Below are positions 1-6,628 of a stretch of DNA of 64,000 nucleotides, piece by piece (positions within the stretch are counted from its first letter, which is position 1; each line of letters begins with the position of its first letter). Under the pieces are notes generated by a model. The model made no database searches, was not told the origin of the DNA, and saw only the letters and a list, made by a program, of their open reading frames with translations. Position numbers and translations under genes: made by a program. This DNA comes from Allosediminivita pacifica (GTDB taxonomy: Bacteria; Pseudomonadota; Alphaproteobacteria; Rhodobacterales; Rhodobacteraceae), in the NCBI RefSeq assembly GCF_003054175.1, contig NZ_QBKN01000022.1:26426-90425 (forward strand). Reading direction: 5' to 3'.

Positions 1-411
1 CTCGGCCACGGCCCGGTGAAACGCGCCGTCGTCCTGCCAGAAGGCATCAAACGTCACCTCCGTGCCCTCGGCCAGCGCCTGCATCCTGTCACGCGATGCC
101 TTGAGGGGGGCGGTCTGGCCGTTCCGCGCCGCGCGCCGCGCGGCGGCGGTCTCAAGCTGGCGCCGAAGGTGGAGGATCTGCAACAGCTGCTCCACCGAGA
201 CCGACCGCACCAGCACCACGCCGTTGTTCAGCCGGTCAATCATGCCTTCCTTCTCGAGCCGCGACAGCGCGACCCGAAGCGGTGTGCGCGACACCCCCAG
301 CGTCTCGGTCAGTGCACGTTCCGACAGCACCGTCTCGCCCGGGATGCGACCCGAGGTGATGTCGTCGCGCATCTTCTCGTAGGCGGTATCCGAAAGCGTG
401 GCGGCACTCAT
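1..411 (-). CDS. GntR-family transcriptional regulator (partial, C-terminus outside the window)
   Basis: The visible 137 codons begin MSAATLSDTAYEKMRDD and carry a winged helix-turn-helix of the GntR type, with the usual 'LGVSRTPLRVALSRLEKEG' recognition-helix pattern at about residues 39-57. The start of a helical ligand-binding part follows, consistent with the FadR/FCD branch. The rest lies beyond base 1. The start ATG overlaps the stop of the upstream dehydrogenase gene by four bases (ATGA), so it is probably the last visible gene of the minus-strand pxpB operon. It is the second GntR protein in that operon. Its ligand is unknown; an acid made by the neighbouring enzymes is plausible by context only. 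Confidence 0.9.
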   Translation of the reverse strand, partial: MSAATLSDTAYEKMRDDITSGRIPGETVLSERALTETLGVSRTPLRVALSRLEKEGMIDRLNNGVVLVRSVSVEQLLQILHLRRQLETAAARRAARNGQTAPLKASRDRMQALAEGTEVTFDAFWQDDGAFHRAVAE

Positions 412-1367
412 GCCTTGGCCTTCCGCATGGCGCCCTCGACAGGGGTCACCACTGTCTCCGGCACCCCCCCGTTCAGCGCCGTGACCACGTGGCCGGCCGC
501 GCCCACCGCGACGCGACGCAGGGCCTCTTCGGTGGTCCCGCCAAGATGGGGCGTGAAAATCACGTTCGAAAACGCGGCAAGCGGCCCCTGCGCCGCACCG
601 TGGCTGTAGACGTCGAGCGCAGCACCACCAAGGTGGCCGCTGCGCAGGGCCTCGGCCAGAGCCATCTCATCCACTAGCTCGGCGCGGGCCACGTTCACGA
701 GATGCGCGCCGGGCTTCATCGCGGCCAGGCTTGCAGCGTCGATCATGTGCAGCGTCTCCGGTCGGACCGGTGCATGCAGGGTCACGAGATCCGCCTGCGC
801 CAGCCCGTCTTCCAGACTGCCGACCTTCTCGAACCCGCCGGTATCCCGCGCGGAGGGCGAGTGGACGAGCACCCGCATGCCAAAGGCCGCCGAGGCCATC
901 TGCCCGAAGCGCCCGCCGATATTGCCCCACCCGACAACCAGCAGCGTCTTTCCTGAAAGTTCGGAAAAGCTGATCGACTCGCGGAATCCTCGCCGTCCCT
1001 TACGCTCCCAGCGGTCGGCGGCGGGCACCCCTCGAGCGAGCGCCAGTGCCAGCCCGAGCGTCAATTCCGCCACCGACTGGGCATTGGCGCCGGGCGTGTT
1101 GGCGACAAGAACCCCGCGTTCGATGGCGGCCTCCTTGTCGACGGCGTTGTGGCCTGTGCCATGCACCACGACCGCCCGCAGCCGGTCGGCGGCCTCGAAG
1201 GCGATGCGCGGAAAACCGGCATCCCGCGTGATTGCCGCATCGCAACCCGGCACCGCCCGCGCGATACCCTCGGCATCCGGCGTCTCGCAGAAAACGGGCT
1301 CGATCCCGTTCCGGCGCAGCAGCGCGAGACCCTCTTCATGGACGGGCTGGACGATCAGACATTTCAT
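408..1367 (-). CDS. D-2-hydroxyacid dehydrogenase family protein
   Basis: This is a 319-residue member of the D-isomer 2-hydroxyacid dehydrogenase family, which reduces 2-oxoacids with NAD(P)H. The Rossmann motif GWGNIG is at residues 146-151. Catalytic Arg228 lies in NVARAEL and the catalytic His274 in TPHLGG. One oddity is that the acidic residue normally found after the DVF/DVY element (Glu269 of phosphoglycerate dehydrogenase) is not evident. The loop here reads DVYSHGAAQ at 252-260. The start was chosen at MKCLIVQP because its ATG overlaps the preceding gntR stop (ATGA), although the open frame extends further upstream. Substrate unknown. It may act on a hydroxy or keto acid linked to the 5-oxoprolinase and DapA-like enzymes nearby. 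Confidence 0.88.
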   Translation of the reverse strand: MKCLIVQPVHEEGLALLRRNGIEPVFCETPDAEGIARAVPGCDAAITRDAGFPRIAFEAADRLRAVVVHGTGHNAVDKEAAIERGVLVANTPGANAQSVAELTLGLALALARGVPAADRWERKGRRGFRESISFSELSGKTLLVVGWGNIGGRFGQMASAAFGMRVLVHSPSARDTGGFEKVGSLEDGLAQADLVTLHAPVRPETLHMIDAASLAAMKPGAHLVNVARAELVDEMALAEALRSGHLGGAALDVYSHGAAQGPLAAFSNVIFTPHLGGTTEEALRRVAVGAAGHVVTALNGGVPETVVTPVEGAMRKAKA

Positions 1368-2029
1368 TCGGACGGCGCCTTTTCGCTGGCGGTGGCTGGG
1401 ACCTCGTCGAGGTGCTCGAAGATCGCGTCGCGCGCATGGGAGAGGTGCGCCTCCATTTGCGCCGACGCCGCATCGGCATCGCCCTGCCGCATCGCGTCGA
1501 TCATGCCAAGGTGCTCGCGGCAGCCGAGCTCGAACCGCTCGGGCACCACCCGGTGATCGAAGATGCAGGTCCGCATGTGCAGGTCGTGGATGACCTTGGC
1601 GACGGCGGGGTTCCCGGCGGCAATGGCGATGGTGCCGTGAAACGTCCGGTCGACGTGCCACTGCAGGTCATCCTTGCCCGGCCCACCGCGCATCAGCGCG
1701 CGGACCTCATCCTCAAGGCCGTCGAGTTCCTCGGGCAGGATGCGCCCCGTCGCCGCACGGATGGCCGAGGGCTCCAGCGTCCGGCGCAAGAAAAAGATCT
1801 CCTCGATCTCCTCCGACCCGATCCGGCGAAGGCGAAGGAAGCGGCCCGACTGTTCGGCAAGCCCCTCGCTGCGGATGCGGGCAATGGCCTCGCGCACCGG
1901 CGTCCGTGACATGCCGAGATCCGTGCAAAGTCGCGACTCCTGCAGCGTGTCGCCGGGCTTCAGCTCTCCCTCGAGGATCCGGCGGATCAGTTCGCGATAG
2001 GCGGTCTGCGAAAGGCTTTGTCCGCTCAT
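1364..2029 (-). CDS. GntR-family (FCD domain) transcriptional regulator
   Basis: This 221-residue full-length FadR-type regulator has an N-terminal winged helix-turn-helix at about residues 8-72, with LGMSRTPVREAIARIRSEG as the recognition region. An all-helical FCD ligand-binding domain follows at about 85-210. It sits between pxpC and the dehydrogenase, with ATGA overlaps on both sides, so it is translationally coupled to both. FCD regulators commonly bind small carboxylates and repress their own operon. Control of the pxpB/pxpA divergent promoter at 3837-3959 is a reasonable inference, but no binding site is proven. Confidence 0.92.
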   Translation of the reverse strand: MSGQSLSQTAYRELIRRILEGELKPGDTLQESRLCTDLGMSRTPVREAIARIRSEGLAEQSGRFLRLRRIGSEEIEEIFFLRRTLEPSAIRAATGRILPEELDGLEDEVRALMRGGPGKDDLQWHVDRTFHGTIAIAAGNPAVAKVIHDLHMRTCIFDHRVVPERFELGCREHLGMIDAMRQGDADAASAQMEAHLSHARDAIFEHLDEVPATASEKAPSE

Positions 2030-3081
2030 TGGTGATCCTCCGCCAGGTCATGGCCCATGACTTCCTCGGGCGCCACGATGCCCCCGACCAGGTCGCACGC
2101 CAGCAGGAATTCCGAGCTGAGCGCCCCCGCCACGTCCGGTACCAGCCCCCCCAGCACCTCGGCAACCCGCGCCCGTTCTTCCAGAACGATCTCCTCGGCA
2201 GCGTCGCGACCGACAATTTCGAAGCGCAGTTCCGTACCGGTCGGCATCTGGGCCAGCCGCGGCAGATCGCACGACAGCACCGTGGCGATCTTGGGATAGC
2301 CCCCGGTGGTCTGCGCGTCGGCCATGAGCACGACGGCCCGGCCCGAGGCGGGCGCCTGGATCGCGCCCGGCACGATCCCGTCCGAGACGATGTCGTGCCC
2401 GCCAGCCGCGGGCAGGTCCGGCCCGTCCAGCACCATGGCCATCCGGTCGCGCTGTCGCGTGACCTCGAAGATGCCCGAGGTCAGACGATCCAGAACCTCG
2501 GGATCGAAGTAGTCGTCCTGCGGCCCGGGAACGACGCGAACCGGTGTGCCGGGCGCGATCGCCCCGGGGCGGTAGACGGGAACACGCGGCCGGAGGCAGG
2601 GCTGCCCGGGATCATCCTCACCAAGCGGCAACACGTCCCCGGCGGCCAGTGCACGTCCCTCCAGACCGCCAATCGCAAAGCGCAGGTGTGTTGCGCGCCC
2701 CCCCAGCATCTCGGGCACGGCGATCCCGCCCGAAACGGCGACATATCCCCAGGTCGCACCCTCCAGCGCGCCGATCTTCACGACCTCTCCGGCCTTGACC
2801 GCGTGGGACTGCCCAGCCGGCATCACCCGGTCTCCGAAACGGACATCGCACGCCCCTCCGGTCACCGCGAGGCGCAAGTCGCGCCCGGCCCGGAAGCTGC
2901 CGCCGAACCCGGTGAACTCCAGCGTCGCCGCCCCGGGTGCATTGGCGCAGAGCGCGTTCGCGAAATCCATGGCGGGGCGGTCCATCGCTCCGGCGGCGGG
3001 CACACCAAACCGCTTGTGACCAAGGCGGCCTTGATCCTGAACCGACAGCATCGGACCGCAGGACAGGACTTCGAGACTCAT
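2026..3081 (-). CDS. pxpC: 5-oxoprolinase subunit PxpC (biotin-dependent carboxyltransferase family)
   Basis: This 351-residue protein belongs to the KipA/PxpC family (allophanate hydrolase subunit 2 fold). With PxpA and PxpB it forms the ATP-dependent 5-oxoprolinase that opens 5-oxo-L-proline to glutamate. The family opening is visible at SVQDQGRLGHKRFGVPAAGA (residues 13-32), followed by conserved MDRPAMDFAN. The start at base 3081 (MSLEVLSCGP) overlaps the pxpB stop by ATGA. A longer upstream frame is overlap with pxpB and was not used. The length is normal for the family. The gene lies in the order pxpB-pxpC, with pxpA transcribed divergently. Confidence 0.93.
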   Translation of the reverse strand: MSLEVLSCGPMLSVQDQGRLGHKRFGVPAAGAMDRPAMDFANALCANAPGAATLEFTGFGGSFRAGRDLRLAVTGGACDVRFGDRVMPAGQSHAVKAGEVVKIGALEGATWGYVAVSGGIAVPEMLGGRATHLRFAIGGLEGRALAAGDVLPLGEDDPGQPCLRPRVPVYRPGAIAPGTPVRVVPGPQDDYFDPEVLDRLTSGIFEVTRQRDRMAMVLDGPDLPAAGGHDIVSDGIVPGAIQAPASGRAVVLMADAQTTGGYPKIATVLSCDLPRLAQMPTGTELRFEIVGRDAAEEIVLEERARVAEVLGGLVPDVAGALSSEFLLACDLVGGIVAPEEVMGHDLAEDHQ

Positions 3082-3836
3082 CGGTCGCCCTCGGGCGCCG
3101 GGGTAATTTCGCCCGATGCAATACCCCGCGCGATCGCGGCGCCCTCGTCCTCGGCGACAGGGACGAAACGGATCCTGTCTCCGGCCGAGAACAGGAACGG
3201 CACCTCCCGCTTCGGGTCGAAGGCGCGCCAGGGCGTCCAGCCGATGAACCGCCACCCGGAGGGACCCGAGACCGAGTTGATGCTGCCCTGCTGCCCGCCG
3301 ATGCCGATGGCGCCCGCCGGGATCGACTGGCGCGGTGTGGCCAGCCGCGGCGTATGAAGCGCCTCCGGCAGACCGCCGAGATAGGCAAAGCCCGGTGCGA
3401 AACCGATCATGTAGACGCGGTAGTCCGCCCCCGAATGCAGCGCCACGAGTTCGGCCTCGCTCATCGCCTTGTCCTGGGCCAGCGCGCCCAGATCCATCCC
3501 GATATCACCGCCGTAGACCACGGGCACCCGCCACGTCCGACCGATGTCCGCGCCGATCTCCAGCGCCCCTATGCGCGCTTCAAGCTCCGCTTCCAGCACG
3601 GCGCCGCGCACATGTCCCGGATCGTAGGTGACCAAAAGCGACCTGTAGGTCGGCACGCATTCAAGCACCCCTTCGACGGGCGCATCATCCAGGGCGCGGG
3701 CGAGGGCAATGACCCGACGGTTCGCGTCTTCGTCGATCCGGGTGCCGAACTGGACCGAGATCGCGGCCTCGCCCACAGGCAGAAAGACCGGCCTCTGCGC
3801 CGTTCCCTCGCACCGCTCTGGCCCCTGCCCGCTCAT
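3078..3836 (-). CDS. pxpB: 5-oxoprolinase subunit PxpB (KipI-like carboxyltransferase)
   Basis: This 252-residue protein matches the allophanate hydrolase subunit 1 / KipI / PxpB family. Visible hallmarks are PVGEAAISVQFG near the N-terminus, the central IGFAPGFAYLGGLP, and the C-terminal TPRQSIPAGAIGIGGQQ followed by SGPSGW. It pairs with PxpC and hands substrate to or from PxpA in 5-oxoproline hydrolysis. The start is set at MSGQGPERCEG. The upstream frame continues antisense into pxpA and is not real. The gene is the first of a five-gene minus-strand chain in which every junction is a four-base overlap. PxpB is slightly longer than the usual 220-240 residues because of a short N-terminal extension. 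Confidence 0.93.
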   Translation of the reverse strand: MSGQGPERCEGTAQRPVFLPVGEAAISVQFGTRIDEDANRRVIALARALDDAPVEGVLECVPTYRSLLVTYDPGHVRGAVLEAELEARIGALEIGADIGRTWRVPVVYGGDIGMDLGALAQDKAMSEAELVALHSGADYRVYMIGFAPGFAYLGGLPEALHTPRLATPRQSIPAGAIGIGGQQGSINSVSGPSGWRFIGWTPWRAFDPKREVPFLFSAGDRIRFVPVAEDEGAAIARGIASGEITPAPEGDR

Positions 3837-3959
3837 CCCGGAAAACCCTCTTCGCCGTCCTTGTGTTTTCAGTATTCCAACAGTATCCGGAATGCAATCA
3901 CCCGGGTCGGTGTCCTTTCCAGGGAAACGCTGGCCCACACGAAAGCGGGGAGAAAGCGA
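3837..3959. promoter_or_regulatory. Divergent pxpB/pxpA promoter region
   Basis: This 123-base gap separates the divergent pxp arms and must hold both promoters. It is locally AT-richer than its flanks around 3861-3900. It contains two direct copies of CAGTAT (starting at 3870 and 3881) followed by CCGGAATGCAAT. The spacing of one helical turn makes it a candidate regulator site, perhaps for one of the two GntR proteins of the minus arm. No clear -35/-10 pair stands out. Confidence 0.4.
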
Positions 3960-4736
3960 ATGCCGGTCACTCTCGATCTGAACTGCGACATGGGCGAAAG
4001 CTTCGGCGCCTATACCGTCGGCGACGATGCCAGGATGCTCGAAACCGTCACCACCGCAAATGTTGCCTGCGGCTTTCACGCCGGCGACCCCTCGGTGATG
4101 CGCCGCACCATAAGACTTGCCCGCAAGGCGGGTGTCGCCGTCGGAGCGCACCCCTCCTTCATGGATCTCTACGGCTTCGGGCGGCGTCGCATCTCGGGCG
4201 AACGCCCCGAGGATCTCGAGGCACAGCTCATCTACCAGATCGTCGCGATGCAGGGCATGGCCGAGGTCGAGGGCCATCACATCACGCACGTCAAGACGCA
4301 CGGCGCCTTGGGCAACATGGCCGCAACCGACCCCGACCTTGCCGCACTCTGCGTGCGCGCCGTTGCTGCTGTGGACGCATCGCTGGTCTATGTCTCGCTG
4401 CCCTACTCCGAGACCTTCACCGCGGCCGAGAAGGCCGGGCTTACCGTCGCCTGCGAGATCTACGCCGACCGCAGCTACACCGACGCGGGCGAACTGACTC
4501 CACGCACCGAACCCGGCGCCGTCATCCACGACATCGCACGGAACACCGATCAGGTGCTCGAAATGGTGCTGAACAAGCGCATCCCCACCACCGGCGGCAA
4601 GCGTCTCGAGGTCGAACCCGCGACGCTCTGCATCCATGGCGACACGCCCGGCGCTCCCGGCATCGCCGCCGCCCTGCGCGCGCGACTTGAGGAAAATGGC
4701 GTCACCATCGCCCCTTTCGCCGGACCCGGACGCTGA
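3960..4736 (+). CDS. pxpA: 5-oxoprolinase subunit PxpA (LamB/YcsF family)
   Basis: This 258-residue LamB/YcsF family protein is the metal-binding subunit of bacterial ATP-dependent 5-oxoprolinase. The diagnostic N-terminus DLNCDMGESFG is at residues 5-15. It is followed by ANVACGFHAGDP, VGAHPSFMD and HVKTHGALGNM, all conserved in the family. The ATG at 3960 sits just after a purine-rich AGAAAGCGA. The longer upstream open frame runs antisense through pxpB and is rejected. It faces pxpB across a 123-base divergent promoter. It is followed after 41 bases by a DapA-family gene, so the plus arm probably couples oxoproline use to another small-molecule route. Confidence 0.95.
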   Translation: MPVTLDLNCDMGESFGAYTVGDDARMLETVTTANVACGFHAGDPSVMRRTIRLARKAGVAVGAHPSFMDLYGFGRRRISGERPEDLEAQLIYQIVAMQGMAEVEGHHITHVKTHGALGNMAATDPDLAALCVRAVAAVDASLVYVSLPYSETFTAAEKAGLTVACEIYADRSYTDAGELTPRTEPGAVIHDIARNTDQVLEMVLNKRIPTTGGKRLEVEPATLCIHGDTPGAPGIAAALRARLEENGVTIAPFAGPGR

Positions 4737-4777
4737 TACCGAGCCCGCCACTCGACATACCACACAAGGACCAGGCC

Positions 4778-5704
4778 ATGCCCCTGCTGACATCCGACGC
4801 CAAGGGCGTCTTCGTCATCTCCGTCACCCCCTTCACCGACAAGGGCGAGATCGACTTCGACAGTCTCGACCGCGTCGTGGACTTCTACTTCGACAAGGGC
4901 GCGGACGGGCTGACCATCCTCGGCATGATGGGCGAGGCGCCCAAGCTTACGCAGGCCGAAAGCCGCGCCGTCGCCGAGCGCGTCATCAAGCGGGCGGGCG
5001 ACAAGCCCGTCGTTGTCGGCGTCTCGGCCCCCGGGCTCGCCGCCATCGGCGAACTGGGCAAGGCCGTCATGGACATGGGCGCCGCCGGCTGCATGGTCAC
5101 GACCCCCGGCAGCCTCAAGACCGACCCGCAGATCCACGGCTACTTCGCGCAGGTCGCCCGCACGCTCGGCGTGGGCGTGCCCATCGTGCTGCAGGACTTC
5201 CCGCTCTCGACTGGGGTGAACATCTCGGACGAGGTGCTTGGCCGCATCATCGACGATATTCCCGAAGTCGTCATGCTCAAGCACGAGGACTGGCCGGGCC
5301 TGTCCAAGATCACCAAGCTGCGCCGCGCCGAGGCCGAAGGCCGCCGCCGGATCTCGGTCCTCTGCGGCAATGGCGGCGTCTTCCTGCCCGAAGAGGTCGC
5401 CCGCGGCGCCGACGGAGCCATGACCGGTTTCGGCTACCCCGAAATGCTGGCCGATGTGGTGCGCCTTGCAGCCTCCGGCGATCAGGATCGCGCGCAGGAC
5501 ATCTTCGACGCCTACCTGCCGCTCGTCCGCTACGAGCAGCAGCCCGGCGCCGGGCTTGCCGTGCGCAAGCACGTGCTGGCGCAGCGCGGCGCCATCGCAT
5601 CGCCCGCCCTGCGCGCCCCCGGCGCACCGCTCACCCCCGAGGCCGTGGCAGAGGTGGATCGCCTCGTCGCCCGGCAGGAAAAACGACTGAAGGAGCTGAA
5701 CTGA
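4778..5704 (+). CDS. Dihydrodipicolinate synthase (DapA) family protein
   Basis: This 308-residue protein has the class I aldolase TIM-barrel fold of the DapA/N-acetylneuraminate lyase family. The Schiff-base lysine is Lys168 in VVMLKHED, and the glycine-rich LTILGMMGEAPKL takes the place of the usual GTTGE loop. The tyrosine of the normal YNxP motif is replaced: the segment reads QDFP at 139-142. It is therefore unlikely to be the lysine-biosynthetic DapA. It more likely belongs to a catabolic aldolase or dehydratase branch acting on a hydroxy/keto acid. The gene is preceded by an AAGGA-type ribosome site. Its TGA overlaps the ATG of the next gene (TGATG), indicating coupled translation with the SDR. 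Confidence 0.9.
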   Translation: MPLLTSDAKGVFVISVTPFTDKGEIDFDSLDRVVDFYFDKGADGLTILGMMGEAPKLTQAESRAVAERVIKRAGDKPVVVGVSAPGLAAIGELGKAVMDMGAAGCMVTTPGSLKTDPQIHGYFAQVARTLGVGVPIVLQDFPLSTGVNISDEVLGRIIDDIPEVVMLKHEDWPGLSKITKLRRAEAEGRRRISVLCGNGGVFLPEEVARGADGAMTGFGYPEMLADVVRLAASGDQDRAQDIFDAYLPLVRYEQQPGAGLAVRKHVLAQRGAIASPALRAPGAPLTPEAVAEVDRLVARQEKRLKELN

Positions 5705-6453
5705 TGGACCTGGGACTCAAGGGAAAGACCGCACTAGTACTCGGCGCAAGCCGCGGACTGGGTTCCGCCAGTGCCAAACTTCTGGCCGAGGAAGGCGCCA
5801 CCGTCATCGCTGCCTCGCGCAGCGGCACCGCCCCGGGCGAGGGCATGGAAGGGGTCAAGCTCGACCTCGCCGACGTCGCCAGCGTCGATGCCCTCGTGGC
5901 GCGACTGAAGGACCAGCCGGTCGACATCCTGGTAAACAACTGCGGCGGTCCCGCCGCGGGGCCCGCCAAGGGTCAGAGCGCCGCCGCCTGGCAGGCCGCC
6001 TTCGAGGCCATGGCCGCGCCGATCTTCCGCATCACCGACGCAGCGCTTCCGGGCATGACCGCGAAGGGCTGGGGCCGGATCGTCACCATCGGATCGTCCG
6101 GCATCGTCCAGCCGATCCCCAACCTCGCGCTGTCGAACGGCGTGCGCGGTGCCATCGCCGGGTGGTCCAAGACGCTCGCCGAAGAGGTGGCCGGCGACGG
6201 CATCACGGTCAACATCGTCATGCCCGGCCGCATCGCGACCGACCGCCTGGCGCAGCTCGACGGCATCAAGGCCGAGAAGACCGGCGCCTCGCTCGAGGAC
6301 GTGCAGGACGCCAGCCGCAAGACCATCCCCGCTGGCCGCTACGGCAAGCCCGAGGAATTCGGCTCGGTCGTGACCTTCCTCTGCTCCGCGCAGGCGGCCT
6401 ATGTGACAGGCTCCATGCTGCGCGTGGACGGCGGAATGATCCGGGGTCTCTGA
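5704..6453 (+). CDS. SDR-family protein with altered catalytic tetrad
   Basis: This 249-residue short-chain dehydrogenase/reductase resembles FabG. The dinucleotide motif is LGASRGLG at residues 13-20 and NNCGG is at 78-82. The active-site region is atypical. Ser131 is followed by LSNGVRG, so the positions of the catalytic Tyr and Lys (YxxxK) hold Ser144 and Arg148. A subgroup of FabG-like SDRs with this loss is known. Whether they are active oxidoreductases with another mechanism or have another role is not clear. The C-terminal VTGSMLRVDGGM is standard. The gene overlaps the DapA-like gene and ends the plus arm of the locus. Confidence 0.88.
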   Translation: MDLGLKGKTALVLGASRGLGSASAKLLAEEGATVIAASRSGTAPGEGMEGVKLDLADVASVDALVARLKDQPVDILVNNCGGPAAGPAKGQSAAAWQAAFEAMAAPIFRITDAALPGMTAKGWGRIVTIGSSGIVQPIPNLALSNGVRGAIAGWSKTLAEEVAGDGITVNIVMPGRIATDRLAQLDGIKAEKTGASLEDVQDASRKTIPAGRYGKPEEFGSVVTFLCSAQAAYVTGSMLRVDGGMIRGL

Positions 6454-6462
6454 TCCCCACGG

Positions 6463-6492
6463 GGCATCGCCGGCGTCCGGACCGGCGGTGCC
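6463..6492 (+). terminator. Probable terminator hairpin after the SDR gene
   Basis: An 11-base-pair stem (6463-6473 with 6482-6492, one G-U pair) encloses an 8-base loop ten bases after the SDR stop. There is no clear T-tract, so it may work with Rho or simply stabilise the mRNA end. Confidence 0.5.
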
Positions 6493-6540
6493 ACACCGGA
6501 CGGCCGACGTCCGGAATACCCGACCTGACAGAATTTTCTT

Positions 6541-6585
6541 TTGCCAGATCTTTCGGCATCGAGCTACTCTGAGTTGAGTAGTTTT
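6541..6585 (+). promoter_or_regulatory. Candidate promoter and operator of the giant-protein operon
   Basis: In an AT-richer stretch, TTGCCA at 6541-6546 and TACTCT at 6565-6570 are 18 bases apart and could be -35 and -10 elements. The -10 lies inside an inverted repeat, CTACTC (6564-6569) and GAGTAG (6576-6581), followed by TTTT. This could be an operator, or alternatively a weak intrinsic terminator for the upstream genes. The first giant gene starts at 6629 after AGAGGTGG. Confidence 0.35.
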
Positions 6586-6628
6586 ACCGAGTCTTTCCCC
6601 AAAATTATTTCTCAACAAGAGGTGGATT

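Noticed and set aside
4778..5704. Lysine-biosynthetic dapA
   Set aside because: The tyrosine motif is changed and the context is catabolic, so only the family is claimed.
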